A stretch of DNA of 64,000 nucleotides from CAWAPS01 sp963783945. Lineage in GTDB: Bacteria > Actinomycetota > Acidimicrobiia > Acidimicrobiales > Palsa-688. The notes beneath the pieces were generated by a model. That model was given only the letters and a program-made list of their open reading frames with translations. It had not been told where the DNA came from and did no database searches. Position numbers and translations under genes: made by a program. Positions 50,941 through 60,584 of this stretch are shown here, in pieces (the first letter of the stretch is position 1; each line of letters opens with the position of its first letter). The stretch lies in contig CAWAPS010000024.1 in the NCBI GenBank assembly GCA_963783945.1, positions 186,001-250,000 of the forward strand, given 5' to 3'.

Positions 50941-52228
50941 GGGTCTCCTCGCCCTCCAATGGGTGAATCTCGGTGACGGCTGCAGCCAGGCGCCCTGCAG
51001 CGAGGCGGATGCCGATCGAATCGCCGGGCTGGACGGCGGACGCCCGCCGTACCACTGACCCATCGCGTCGGGTGACGACGGCGTAGCCGCGGTCGAGGGT
51101 CCGCTGGGGCGACAACGCTCCGAGATGGCGCCCGTCGGCTGCCATCCGGCCGTCGGCCCGACCGAGGCGCTCCCACCACAACCGGCGCCACCCGAGCCCG
51201 GCGAGCCGGGCCTCGCCCGCCCGCCACGAGGCCCCCGGGTGCACCCGGGCCAGCCGCAGTCCGGCTCGCTCGAGCCGGCCCGCCGCCCGATCGACGCCGG
51301 CGGCCAACGATCGGCCGGGATCGACGCCGGCCACCCGGCGGCCGGCGACGTCCATTCGCAAGGACAAACCGGAGCCGGCCCGGCGCAGCGCGGCGTCCAC
51401 CGCGCCGGCCAGGGCGGTCAGGTCGGGGAGCACCGCGGTGGCGGCGAGTGAAGGCGTGCCGCACCGGAGGTCGGCCACCTCGTCGCAAAGGGGCCGATCA
51501 CCTTCGTGGCCGATGGCCGAGACGACCGGAACCGGGCAGGCCGCCACCGCCCGGCACACCTCCTCGGTGCTCCACGGCAGCAGCGATGGGGCGTCGCCGC
51601 CGCCGCGGGCCAGGATCACGACGTCGACCCCGGGCCGGGAGGAGACCGCCTCGATCGCGTCCACGATCGACAGCGATGCACCCGGTCCGGAAACCGTGGT
51701 CTCCTGAAACCGGATCGGAAAACCCGGACAACGAGCGGCCGCCACCGACTCGATGTCGCGGCGAACGGCCGCGTCGGCTCCGCAGACCACACCGACTACC
51801 GCTGGAAGGACGGGTATGCGCCGGCGGGCCCGGCCGATCAGGCCTTCGGCCTCCAGCCGCACGCGGGTCTCGGCGATCAGGGCCGAGATGGCGCCGACCC
51901 CGACGGGGACCACCTCCTCGGCAACCAGGTGCACCTGACCCCGATCGTTGGCCCACTGCAGGCTGCCGAGGACCGACACCCTCTCCCCCGCCACCGCCCG
52001 GCAGCGTCGAGCGTTGCCCGACGGGACCTTCACGTCGATCTGGGCCGCTCGGTCCCGCAAGGTGAAAAACACCCATCCGCCCTTGGAAGTCGATGGCCGG
52101 TAAACTTCCCCCTCAACAGCTATTCGGCCGATGCCGACAAGCGAACGGGCTATCTCCCCCGACAGTCTGACCAGCGTCACCTGGCGGGTAGCCCGTGCGG
52201 TCTGATCGTCGAACAGCGGCAGGGTCAT
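50930..52228 (-). CDS. xseA: Exodeoxyribonuclease VII large subunit
   Basis: A 432-residue XseA. An N-terminal OB fold (IAVEGEVYRPSTSKGGWVFF) is followed by the nuclease domain with VVGVVCGADAAVRRDIESVA, DVVILARGGGDAPSLLPW, PVVSAIGHEGDRPLCDEVAD (family signature) and the C-terminal QRTLDRGYAVVTRRDG. ATG 52228 (MTLPLFDDQ) is chosen as the most upstream start matching the family; further upstream residues overlap the helicase promoter. xseA-xseB is a standard operon. Confidence 0.94.
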   Translation of the reverse strand: MTLPLFDDQTARATRQVTLVRLSGEIARSLVGIGRIAVEGEVYRPSTSKGGWVFFTLRDRAAQIDVKVPSGNARRCRAVAGERVSVLGSLQWANDRGQVHLVAEEVVPVGVGAISALIAETRVRLEAEGLIGRARRRIPVLPAVVGVVCGADAAVRRDIESVAAARCPGFPIRFQETTVSGPGASLSIVDAIEAVSSRPGVDVVILARGGGDAPSLLPWSTEEVCRAVAACPVPVVSAIGHEGDRPLCDEVADLRCGTPSLAATAVLPDLTALAGAVDAALRRAGSGLSLRMDVAGRRVAGVDPGRSLAAGVDRAAGRLERAGLRLARVHPGASWRAGEARLAGLGWRRLWWERLGRADGRMAADGRHLGALSPQRTLDRGYAVVTRRDGSVVRRASAVQPGDSIGIRLAAGRLAAAVTEIHPLEGEETHDD

Positions 52229-52337
52229 CACGGTCCAGGCTACCCAGGGCTCGTGACGGCCAGCCCAGCAGGACGTGACCCGGCACCGGGTCCGTGATGG
52301 CCAGACCAACGATAAGTACCCCGAAACAGGAGTTCGT

Positions 52338-53534
52338 TTGAACGACAGCGACGTGCCCGGCTCGTTTGCGGCCCTCGGCGTCGAGCCCGACATGGTCGAC
52401 GCCCTCGGGTCTCAGGGCATCATCGAGCCTTTCCCTATCCAGGGACTCACCATCCCCGACGCTCTCGCGGGACGAGACGTGTGCGGCAAGGCCCAGACCG
52501 GGTCGGGCAAGACCCTCGCCTTCGGAATACCTCTTCTGCAGCGCATCCGCCGCGACGCCGGGCGCGCTCCGGGGCGGGCACCCCGCGGCCTGGTCCTGGT
52601 GCCCACCCGGGAGCTGGCGCGCCAGGTGGCCGACGTGCTCGGGCCCCTCGCCGAACGGGGCGGGCTGGTCCTCGAGGTCTGCTACGGCGGCACCAGCATG
52701 GATCAACAGGTCAAGGGCGTCCGGGCCGGCGTGGACGTGGTGATCGCCACCCCGGGCCGGTTGATAGACCTGCGCCAGCGGGGGGAGATCGACCTCGGGT
52801 TGGTCGAGATCGTGGTGCTGGACGAAGCCGACCGCATGGCCGACATGGGGTTCACCCCGCAGGTCGAGTGGCTGCTGCGCCATCTGGTGAGGGCACACCA
52901 GACCATGCTGTTCTCGGCCACCCTGGATGGCGACGTCGACCGCCTGGTCCGCTACGAGCTAACCGATCCCGTACACCACGAGGCTCCGTCGTCGACGGCG
53001 ACGGTCACCGAGATGGGCCACCGTTTCATCCAGGTACACCAGATGGACAAGGTGAAGGTGGCAGCGACGATCTGCGCCCACTCCGAGCGCTGCATCGTCT
53101 TTGCCCGCACCAAAAGGGGGGCCGACAGGCTGACCGAGGACCTGAGGCGCGAGGGCGTCAACGCCCGGGCCATCCACGGCGACCTCCGCCAGCAGGCCCG
53201 CGAGCGAGCACTGCGGGGCTTCTCGCAGGGCCGGCTGCCGGTCCTGGTGGCCACCGATGTGGCGGCGCGGGGGCTCGACGTCGACGGCATCGACGTGGTC
53301 ATGCATTTCGATCCGCCGGAGGACTACAAGTCATACCTGCACCGCTCGGGTCGTACGGCCCGAGCCGGCCGGGAGGGCCTGGTGGTGACCCTGGTGCTCT
53401 GGAACGAGCACCTGGAAATGGAACGCATACAGAAGCGGCTGGGGATCTCCGCTCCGATCGTCGAGATGTTCTCCAACGATCCCAGGTTGACCCACCTCAG
53501 CCGGTGGGAACCCGTTCCGTCGTCAGTCGCCTAA
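52338..53534 (+). CDS. DEAD-box RNA helicase, RhlE-like
   Basis: A 398-residue helicase. The Q motif is FAALGVEPDMVDALGSQGI, motif I AQTGSGKTLAFGIP, Ia PTRELARQVAD, II VLDEADRMADMGF, III LFSATLDGD, and V/VI include VATDVAARGLDVDGIDVV and HRSGRTARAGREG. It unwinds RNA in ribosome assembly or decay. TTG 52338 is chosen because an AGGAG ribosome site lies 6 bases upstream; GTG 52350 is the alternative. It has no long C-terminal tail. Confidence 0.93.
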   Translation: MNDSDVPGSFAALGVEPDMVDALGSQGIIEPFPIQGLTIPDALAGRDVCGKAQTGSGKTLAFGIPLLQRIRRDAGRAPGRAPRGLVLVPTRELARQVADVLGPLAERGGLVLEVCYGGTSMDQQVKGVRAGVDVVIATPGRLIDLRQRGEIDLGLVEIVVLDEADRMADMGFTPQVEWLLRHLVRAHQTMLFSATLDGDVDRLVRYELTDPVHHEAPSSTATVTEMGHRFIQVHQMDKVKVAATICAHSERCIVFARTKRGADRLTEDLRREGVNARAIHGDLRQQARERALRGFSQGRLPVLVATDVAARGLDVDGIDVVMHFDPPEDYKSYLHRSGRTARAGREGLVVTLVLWNEHLEMERIQKRLGISAPIVEMFSNDPRLTHLSRWEPVPSSVA

Positions 53535-53658
53535 CCACGGTCGCCTAGCCGAACCGGACGGACGCGGAGGGGAACCCGCCCGCGGCCACCCTCGAAGCGC
53601 CTGGCCGTCCGTGGACCTCGGTCATCGGACGGCAGTCGTCGGACCGCGGATTACGGGC

Positions 53659-53904
53659 CTAGGCCAGGGGCCCAGCACCGGGCCGGTGACCGGCGCCCCT
53701 TCCGAACAGCCAACGGGCCAGGATTATGGTCACGAAGATGGCGATCAGCCCGATGATGATCCCGTAGAAGTCAGCCGGATCGCTGTGCGTACCCACTATG
53801 TCGGCGGTGGCGTTCGGCCCGCCAACGATGGTGATGACGGCCCCGCCGGGGACGGTGGTAGGAGGGGCCGGAGCCTGCAGAGTGACGATCACGACAGGCT
53901 CCAT
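53659..53904 (-). CDS. Small hypothetical membrane protein
   Basis: An 81-residue protein of unknown family. A Val/Pro/Thr-rich first half (TLQAPAPPTTVPGGAVITIV) is followed by one transmembrane helix (FYGIIIGLIAIFVTIILARWLF) near residues 46-67 and a short basic end. ATG 53904 is chosen over upstream codons coding Arg/Pro-rich sequence. It is divergent from murA, with starts 79 bases apart. Confidence 0.65.
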   Translation of the reverse strand: MEPVVIVTLQAPAPPTTVPGGAVITIVGGPNATADIVGTHSDPADFYGIIIGLIAIFVTIILARWLFGRGAGHRPGAGPLA

Positions 53905-53982
53905 TGTCGCAGACCGTCGCCTGGCGCCCCGAGCGGGTACCATCCGGCGGGGGCAGGGGTACCAGCAGGTAGCCTTCAATCC

Positions 53983-55281
53983 GTGTCCGACGCCTGGCTG
54001 ATCGAACCGTCCGGACCTCTACGCGGCGAGGTGGAAGTCCGGGGTTCCAAGAACGCCGTCACCAAGCACATGGTGGCCGCCATTCTCGGGGAGGGCCCGA
54101 GCGTCATCACCAACGTGCCCGAGGTCGGGGACGTGGACATCACCGCCCGGATCCTGGGCGCGGTCGGCGCCGGAGTAGAGCGTTCCGGCGACTCGATCAC
54201 CATCACCCCGCCCGAGCAGGCCACTTCGTTGGTTCCCCTCTCCTTTTCCGGGCTCAACCGGATTCCGGTGTTGCTGCTGGGCCCTCTGCTTCACCTGACC
54301 GGTGAGGCGTTCGTACCCCGAGTGGGCGGCGACCGGATCGGCGGGCGCCCTATTGACTTCCATGTCGAGACCCTGAGAGCCCTTGGCGCCGAGATCGATG
54401 TGACCGAAGAGGGCATCTCGGCCCGATGCCAGCGGCTGCGGGGCGGCATCATTCAGCTTCCCTACCCGAGCGTCGGTGCCACCGAGTCGGCGCTGCTGTC
54501 GGCCGCCTTGGCCGAAGGCAAGACCGTCATCCGGGGCGCCGCCACGGAACCGGAGGTTCTCGAGCTCGCCCTGTTCCTCCAGCGCATGGGCGCCCGCATC
54601 GAGTTGAGCCCCGACCGGCGGATCGTCATCGAAGGAGTGCCAAAGCTGCACGGTGCCCGCACCCGCCTGCAGGGTGACCGTAACGAGGCGTTCAGCTATC
54701 TGGTCGCCGGACTGCTCACCGGTGGCCAGGTCGGCGTGGTGGGCTGCCAGCAGGATCGCCTGGTCACCGCTATCACCACACTGATGCGCATGGGGGCGGC
54801 CGTCGAGGTCGACGACGTGCGCATGACCGCCTCCGCCCCTGACGGGCTGCGGGCCGCGGCGGTGCAGACCGAGGTCCATCCCGGGTTCATGACCGATTGG
54901 CAGACCCCGCTCATGGTCCTCTTCACCCAGGCCGAAGGAATGTCGGTGCTCCACGAGACGGTGTACGAGGACCGCTTCGTGTACGTGCCCGCCCTGCAGG
55001 ACATGGGCGGGGAGATCGAGCTGTTCTCGACCTGCCTGGGGGGGCCGGCCTGCCGCTTCCACGAGTCGAGCTATCTGCACTCGGCCGTGGTGAGGGGAGT
55101 CTCGAAACTGCGGGGCGCCGAGGTGGAGATCCCCGACGTCAGAGCGGGCTTCTCCAGCGTGATCGCGGCGGCGGCAGCTGAGGGATCCTCGGTGCTCAGG
55201 GGTGTTCATCATCTCGAGCGCGGTTATCACCGGCCGGCCGACCAGCTGCGGTCGCTCGGCCTCGATCTCAGGACCACGTAG
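53983..55281 (+). CDS. murA: UDP-N-acetylglucosamine 1-carboxyvinyltransferase (MurA), Asp-type
   Basis: A 432-residue MurA, first committed step of peptidoglycan synthesis (enolpyruvyl transfer from PEP to UDP-GlcNAc). VEVRGSKNAVTKHMVAA has the conserved Lys-Asn, and later EAFSYLVAGLLTGG and SAVVRGVSKLRGAEVEIPDV fit the fold. In the loop VGGDRIGGRPIDFH, residue 117 is Asp where most MurA have the fosfomycin-reactive Cys. The same Cys-to-Asp state occurs in M. tuberculosis and confers intrinsic fosfomycin resistance. GTG 53983 is the family start. Confidence 0.94.
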   Translation: MSDAWLIEPSGPLRGEVEVRGSKNAVTKHMVAAILGEGPSVITNVPEVGDVDITARILGAVGAGVERSGDSITITPPEQATSLVPLSFSGLNRIPVLLLGPLLHLTGEAFVPRVGGDRIGGRPIDFHVETLRALGAEIDVTEEGISARCQRLRGGIIQLPYPSVGATESALLSAALAEGKTVIRGAATEPEVLELALFLQRMGARIELSPDRRIVIEGVPKLHGARTRLQGDRNEAFSYLVAGLLTGGQVGVVGCQQDRLVTAITTLMRMGAAVEVDDVRMTASAPDGLRAAAVQTEVHPGFMTDWQTPLMVLFTQAEGMSVLHETVYEDRFVYVPALQDMGGEIELFSTCLGGPACRFHESSYLHSAVVRGVSKLRGAEVEIPDVRAGFSSVIAAAAAEGSSVLRGVHHLERGYHRPADQLRSLGLDLRTT

Positions 55282-55515
55282 GCCGGTTCGTTCCACAGGC
55301 CGCGCAACTCTCCGAGCCGGTTTGGGCCCCCGCTCGACGATCGGTGGGACAGTGGCCGGGACAGAGACAACGTGACGGCGGACCCCGGCCGGCGCGGCCC
55401 CGCCGCCCGCGTCCTGACGATCTCCAGTCATCAGCATTCGCCGCCTCGTTCGCCTTCGCCGAGCTGGGCTTTCCCGCCCTCACCGAGGCCGGCCGACCTA
55501 TGCTGCCGCGTCACG

Positions 55516-56460
55516 ATGACTGTCGTCGACCGCATCGTGGCTCAGGCCGATCGACTGACCGCTACCGAGCGGAAGATCGCGGCGGTGCTCGCCGACGAAC
55601 CCCAGACCATCGCGTTCGGGACGGTCGCACAGGTCGCCCAGCGGGCCGGCACGAGCGGGCCGTCGGTGGTCAGGCTCGCAGTCAAGCTCGGTTACGAGGG
55701 GTTCGTCGATCTTCAAGCAGCCGTCCAATCCGAGCTGGCCCGCCAGCTCGGGCCGGCGCGAGAGCGGATTCGCCAGCAGCCTCCAGTAGAACTGGTCAGT
55801 CGCCTCCAGGCGGCCGAGCAGGACAACGTGGTCCGGACGCTGCACGGCGTCCGGAGGGACGCCCTCGACCGCACGGCGGAGCGCCTCGCCGACACCGCCC
55901 ATCGGGTGTGGGTCTTCCCGGGGACCGACACCGCGCCGGTGGGCATGGTGCTGGCGACCCAGCTCAGCCAGCTGCGGGAAGGCGTGGCCCTGCTCTGGGG
56001 CTCGGAGATAGCGGTGAGCCGGTCCTTGGCCGGGCTCCGACCCGGAGACACCCTGCTCGCCATCGACAATCATCGGTACGAGCGCTGGCTCGTAGCGATG
56101 GTGAATCTGGCGCGTGACCGGGGAGCCGGCGTGGTAGCGCTGACCGACAGTCCCCTTTCCCCGCTGGCGAGAAACGCCAAGGAAGCTTTCTTCGTGTCCG
56201 CTCGCGGCATCGGCCCCTTCGACAGCCTGGTGGGGGCGATGGCCCTCGCCAACCTCCTCGTCAGCGCGGCCGCGGTGCGCCTACGGGACCCGGCGGCGGC
56301 CCGCCTTGACGCCATAGAGCAGGCGTGGACCGATTCGGGAGCCTTTCTCGCCGACAACCTGGCCCGGTCCGGCCGGCCGGCCTCGCAGGGGATCCCCGGC
56401 GGCGGGTCCCACCAAGCTGGCCCCAGCGACTCGGCCGAACCCGCCGGCCATCACCGCTAG
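55516..56460 (+). CDS. RpiR/MurR-family transcriptional regulator
   Basis: A 314-residue regulator: an N-terminal RpiR helix-turn-helix (LTATERKIAAVLADEPQTIA, VAQRAGTSGPSVVRLAVKLG) and a C-terminal SIS sugar-phosphate-binding domain (HRVWVFPGTDTAPVGMVLAT, RPGDTLLAIDNHRYERWLVA, VVALTDSPLSPLARNA). It would respond to a phosphosugar. ATG 55516 is chosen by family length; GTG 55372 adds an unrelated Pro/Arg-rich stretch. It lies 234 bases downstream of murA; that gap shows nothing recognisable. Confidence 0.88.
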   Translation: MTVVDRIVAQADRLTATERKIAAVLADEPQTIAFGTVAQVAQRAGTSGPSVVRLAVKLGYEGFVDLQAAVQSELARQLGPARERIRQQPPVELVSRLQAAEQDNVVRTLHGVRRDALDRTAERLADTAHRVWVFPGTDTAPVGMVLATQLSQLREGVALLWGSEIAVSRSLAGLRPGDTLLAIDNHRYERWLVAMVNLARDRGAGVVALTDSPLSPLARNAKEAFFVSARGIGPFDSLVGAMALANLLVSAAAVRLRDPAAARLDAIEQAWTDSGAFLADNLARSGRPASQGIPGGGSHQAGPSDSAEPAGHHR

Positions 56461-56477
56461 AGCCCGCCGGCCATCAA

Positions 56478-56556
56478 ACCGGTTCGCGCGGTGCGGGGCG
56501 GCAAACGACCACTGGCAAGCACCGTCGTTTGCCGCCGCCGATTCTCCGAACCGGTT
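56478..56556. terminator. Nested inverted repeats between convergent genes
   Basis: GGCGGCAAACGAC at 56497-56509 and GTCGTTTGCCGCC at 56524-56536 form a perfect 13-bp stem with a 14-base loop, enclosed by AACCGGTTCG at 56478-56487 and CGAACCGGTT at 56547-56556. The site lies in the gap between the convergent rpiR and glutamate dehydrogenase genes and is a good candidate for a bidirectional terminator. Confidence 0.65.
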
Positions 56557-56579
56557 CAGGCGTGAGCCGCCCCCTGCGG

Positions 56580-59500
56580 TCACAAGGCCTCATGCAGCCG
56601 GCGCAACACCAAAGAGGCGACGGCCAGGGGGTCGACGGTCTCCCGGTCGAGGGTCGCCTGCAGCTGTTCGACCCGGGCCAGATCAGCGCGGCGAGCCGAC
56701 GCCCATCTCTGTATGGCGTCGGGTATCGAAAGGACGGCCGGAGATGCACCCCCGACCGCCGCAGCCGGGCGCAGGGCGGCGATCGCTGCGCTGCGCCTCC
56801 ACGACGCGATGTCGTCGAGCAGCGCCCGGGCCTGCCACGCGGTAAATCTTTCCGGCGCCGGCGTGGCCGATAAGGCTCCGTCAATCTTGGTCACCAGCCG
56901 GCCCAACCCCGCGGCCTCGTCCACCAGGGCAAGGGTCTGGACCACGTCCGGGCCGCTTCGTCCCGTCGCCAGCCCTACCGGCCCGGCGTCAGCCACGCTG
57001 GCCCGGGCGACGGCTCCGAGGAAACGGGCGGCCACATCATCCGGCACACCCAGCTCCTCGAGGGCGGTCCTCTGGGGACCCAATCGCTCGGCCGCGGTGG
57101 ACTGCAACTCATCGGCCAGCTCCTCGTCGCGTACGGACACCCCGGCCAGGTCCAACGTTCCGGGGCGGGTGAGATAGGCCCGGGCCAGCCAACCGACAGC
57201 CTCGGTCACGGTCGAGTGGAGGGCCGCCTCGGCGTCTGCTGACATCCCAGGGGAGAGGTCTTCGAGCAGCCTCCAGAGCAGCCCGGCGCCCGTCACCCGC
57301 CGGGCCATCCAGAACGCCGCCGCCACCTCGTCCAGTCCTCGCCCCAGCTCAGCCGAGGTCTCGTGGGCCCAGACGATTCCCATCTGGTCGACCAGCTCGC
57401 CGCCCACATCCGTGCTCACCAATTGGGGGTAAAGGCGCAGCCGGGGTATCAGGTCCTCGAACGTCTCCCTGACCGGCTGGGGAAAGTACGGCACGACCGA
57501 GTCGACAAGGGACTCGTCACCGACGATCGGCGAGGCGTCGATGGCGGCCACAAGATCGGACTTGGCGTAAGCCAGCAGGACGGCGAGCTCGGGCCGGATG
57601 AGTCCGGCACCCGCGGCTCTCCGCACCCGTACCTCTTCCCTGCTCGGAAGGCACTCGACCTCCCGATCGAGACGACCGTCGCCTTCGACCGTCTCGAGCA
57701 GCGCTTCGTACGCATCGAGCTCGCGGGCGCTTCTGGTGGCCGCCCGGTTGAGGATAGCGACGCTGTCGTCGACGGCACGCAGCACCTCCTCGGCCACCTC
57801 GTGCTCCGAACGCTTCAAGTAGTCGTCCCGCTCAGCCGGGTCCAGCCGGCCCTCCTCGATGGCCAGCCCGAGAAGCAGCTTGAGGTTGACTTCGCGGTCC
57901 GAGGTCGCCACGCCGGCTGCATTGTCGATGAAGTCGGCGTTTATGCGTCCCCCCCGGCGGCTGTAGCGGATCCGGCCGAGCTGGGTGATCCCGAGATTGG
58001 CCCCTTCGGCGATGACCCGGGCCCGGACCAGGTCCGAGGTGATGCGGACGTTGTCGTTGGCCCGATCGGCGACGTCGGCGTCTGGCTCCCCCGGGGCCTT
58101 GATATAGGTGCCGATCCCGCCGAACCACAGCAGGTCGACCGGGGCGGACAGGATCGCCACGATCAGCTCGGGCGGGCTCAAGGTATCAGCGTCCACGCCC
58201 AGGGCCCGCCTGGCGGCCGGAGATAGGGACACGCTCTTGGCATCGCGCCGCCATACTCCCCCGCCCGGCGAAATGGCGTCAGACCGGTAGTCGGCCCAGC
58301 TCGACTGGGCCAGGCCGGCCAGGCGGGCCCGCTCGGCGAACGCCACGGCGGGGTCCGGGTCGGGATCGATGAACACGTGACGATGATCAAACGCCGCGAC
58401 CAGCTTGACCGCGGCGCTTTGCAGCATTCCGTTCCCGAAGACGTCGCCGGACATGTCGCCGACTCCCGCCACCCGGATCGGGTCGGATTGGACGTCGATG
58501 CCCAGCTCGCGAAAGTGCCGGCGAACCGCCACCCACGCGCCCCGAGCCGTTATGCCCATGGCTTTGTGGTCGTAGCCCCTCGAGCCCCCTGATGCGAACG
58601 CGTCGCCCAGCCAGAACCCGGCGTTCTCGCTGATCGAGTTGGCCAGGTCGGAGAACTTCGCGGTCCCCTTGTCAGCCGCGACCACCAGGTACGGATCCGG
58701 CCCGTCGGCTGTGACCACGTTCGGGGGCGTGACCACCTCGCCGCCGACGATGTTGTCCGTGATCTCGAGGAGGCTTTCCACGAAGTCCTCGTAGGCCCGG
58801 CGCACCTGCTCGGGAGTCGGCTTGGAGCCCGCCTCCTGGCTCCGAGCCACGAAACCGCCCTTGGCGCCGGTCGGCACGATGATGGCGTTCTTCTTCACTT
58901 GAGCGAATGCCAGGTCGAGCACCTCGGTCCTGAAGTCCGAGGGCCGTTCGCTCCAGCGCACGCCGCCGCGCGCGATCAGTCCGGCCCGCAGGTGGATGCC
59001 CTCGACCGTGGGGCCGTGCACGAACGCCTCGACCAGCGGCCGCGGCGCCGGCAGCTCCGGAACAGCCTGACTGTCCAGCTTGATGACGAGGGTGGGATGA
59101 AAGTTGCCGGCCGCGTCGGTCTGGAAGTAGTTGGTCCGGAGGCTGGCGTCCACCAGGCCGAGATAGCCCCGCAGGACGCGGTCCTGCTCGAGCTGGGGAA
59201 CCAGGTCGAGCTCGGCCAGGCAGAGTCTTCGCTCCACCTGACCGGAGAGCGATCCAGGATCCGCAGGAGGGGGACACGCGGGGTCGAAGCGAGCCTGGAA
59301 CTGGGCGATCAAGGCCCGAGCCACATCGGGGAAGGTCACCAGCGGATCGGCCAGCTGGGACCACGTAAGCCTGGTACCGCACTGCAGCCAGTAGCGCAGG
59401 TAGGTCCGCAGCACCATGACCTGCCGCCAGTCGAATCCGGCCACCGTGACGAGCCGGTTCAACGAGTCCAGGTCGGCGGCGCCGCGGGCGATGGCCTCGA

Positions 59501-60017
59501 TGGCCTCGACCAGTCGAGGGCCGTGGATGCCAGGAACGAACCGTAGAGCTTCGGGCCCGTGCGGGGCCTCGGTCCGTACGCCGATGTCGTCGATGTAGGC
59601 AGCCGGTTCGGCGTCCGGACCCGGGCCGATATGCAGGGGAACAGCCTGGACCACGACCAGGCCGAAGCTCTCGAGCACGGGCAGGAACCGGGTCAGCTCG
59701 ATACTGCCCTCCCCGTAGCGCCTGATCCGAAACAGGTAGGCCTCATCGGCCGAGGGCCGGACCACGAGCCGGTGAGGCCCACCGAACACCAAACCAAAGG
59801 CGCCGGGCGCCTCGGACCGGCCGGTCTGGCCCTGTTCGATCTGCCGGCGCAGGGCCGCCAGCTCACCGATGTCGCGCGCCGCCTCCGCCGGAGACGTCTG
59901 GTCACGGTAGGAAGCGGGGGCCCGGCTGGCAAAGCTGGCCGCAACGCTCTCCGAATCGTCGTCGGCGAGCAGGGAAGCCAGCTCCTTCACCCACTGCGAG
60001 TCCTCGGTTCCGTTCAC
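56580..60017 (-). CDS. NAD-dependent glutamate dehydrogenase, short form
   Basis: A 1145-residue protein of the large NAD-GDH (Bac_GDH) family, oxidising glutamate to 2-oxoglutarate and ammonia. The core is clear: AGLIARGGVRWSERPSDFR, TEVLDLAFAQVKKNAIIVPT, GAKGGFVARSQE, VAADKGTAKFSDLAN, GVGDMSGDVFGNGML, HRHVFIDPDPDP and RVIAEGANLGITQLGR. Standard members have about 1600 residues with N-terminal ACT-like regulatory modules; roughly 400-500 residues of that region are absent here and no remnant lies upstream. The enzyme may therefore lack the usual allosteric control. Confidence 0.9.
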   Translation of the reverse strand: MNGTEDSQWVKELASLLADDDSESVAASFASRAPASYRDQTSPAEAARDIGELAALRRQIEQGQTGRSEAPGAFGLVFGGPHRLVVRPSADEAYLFRIRRYGEGSIELTRFLPVLESFGLVVVQAVPLHIGPGPDAEPAAYIDDIGVRTEAPHGPEALRFVPGIHGPRLVEAIEAIARGAADLDSLNRLVTVAGFDWRQVMVLRTYLRYWLQCGTRLTWSQLADPLVTFPDVARALIAQFQARFDPACPPPADPGSLSGQVERRLCLAELDLVPQLEQDRVLRGYLGLVDASLRTNYFQTDAAGNFHPTLVIKLDSQAVPELPAPRPLVEAFVHGPTVEGIHLRAGLIARGGVRWSERPSDFRTEVLDLAFAQVKKNAIIVPTGAKGGFVARSQEAGSKPTPEQVRRAYEDFVESLLEITDNIVGGEVVTPPNVVTADGPDPYLVVAADKGTAKFSDLANSISENAGFWLGDAFASGGSRGYDHKAMGITARGAWVAVRRHFRELGIDVQSDPIRVAGVGDMSGDVFGNGMLQSAAVKLVAAFDHRHVFIDPDPDPAVAFAERARLAGLAQSSWADYRSDAISPGGGVWRRDAKSVSLSPAARRALGVDADTLSPPELIVAILSAPVDLLWFGGIGTYIKAPGEPDADVADRANDNVRITSDLVRARVIAEGANLGITQLGRIRYSRRGGRINADFIDNAAGVATSDREVNLKLLLGLAIEEGRLDPAERDDYLKRSEHEVAEEVLRAVDDSVAILNRAATRSARELDAYEALLETVEGDGRLDREVECLPSREEVRVRRAAGAGLIRPELAVLLAYAKSDLVAAIDASPIVGDESLVDSVVPYFPQPVRETFEDLIPRLRLYPQLVSTDVGGELVDQMGIVWAHETSAELGRGLDEVAAAFWMARRVTGAGLLWRLLEDLSPGMSADAEAALHSTVTEAVGWLARAYLTRPGTLDLAGVSVRDEELADELQSTAAERLGPQRTALEELGVPDDVAARFLGAVARASVADAGPVGLATGRSGPDVVQTLALVDEAAGLGRLVTKIDGALSATPAPERFTAWQARALLDDIASWRRSAAIAALRPAAAVGGASPAVLSIPDAIQRWASARRADLARVEQLQATLDRETVDPLAVASLVLRRLHEAL

Positions 60018-60074
60018 GCCCCTGCAGCTTCGCGCACCGTCGCGCTCTCGCGGCGAAACCCAGATTGATGGCGG

Positions 60075-60584
60075 CTAAAGGCCCAGGTCCGGCCAGGGCC
60101 GGCGCTCGGAACGTCGACGCTCGGTGCGGCCGGCCGCCGGGCGGGACCGGCCCGGATCGTTCGCCGGCGCCAGCCGCAGGCCGGGGCGGCGGGTCCAGAC
60201 AAGGTCGAAGCCGTCTCCGACCACCCGCACCCCGCGCAGGCCGGGACCGGGCGGCCGCCCCAGCCCGCCGGCGTACATTTCCACCCCCCGGCGAGCTTCC
60301 GAGGCGAGCAGGCCGCTGCCCTTGGCGTAGAGGACCGCCCGGGGTGCCTGACCGCTGGCTTTCAGCAGCTTGTTCAGAACGGACCGGCTGGTCGGCGGAC
60401 GACCGCCGCGCTCGCCCAACGATTGCCACGACTTCACCTCCACCCGGGACCCGCAGACCTCCAGGTCGGCTACGGGGCCGGCACCGCGGCCCTCGGCGAG
60501 CGACCTGACCGCGTGACCTTCGGACGCCAGGAGGGTGGCGACCGCGAACTCCTCGTGACTCAGCCGGCGCAACGACTCGTCCAT
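60075..60584 (-). CDS. Hypothetical protein with PD-(D/E)XK nuclease-like core
   Basis: I do not recognise a named family. The 169-residue product has ASEGHAVRSLAEGRGAGPVA followed by DLEVCGSRVEVKSW, an Asp...Glu-x-Lys arrangement on adjacent strands typical of PD-(D/E)XK nucleases and CdiA-type tRNase domains, then SVLNKLLKASGQAPRAVLYA. The C-terminus is Arg/Pro-rich. ATG 60584 is preferred; a GTG at 60707 overlaps the stop of the preceding gene (GTGA) and would add a Gly/Arg-rich leader. It could be a nuclease, a toxin-like domain or an inactive relative. Confidence 0.62.
   Translation of the reverse strand: MDESLRRLSHEEFAVATLLASEGHAVRSLAEGRGAGPVADLEVCGSRVEVKSWQSLGERGGRPPTSRSVLNKLLKASGQAPRAVLYAKGSGLLASEARRGVEMYAGGLGRPPGPGLRGVRVVGDGFDLVWTRRPGLRLAPANDPGRSRPAAGRTERRRSERRPWPDLGL

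Noticed and set aside
54019..55437. A 472-codon open frame on the minus strand
   Set aside because: It is the complement of murA, whose motifs fix the coding strand.
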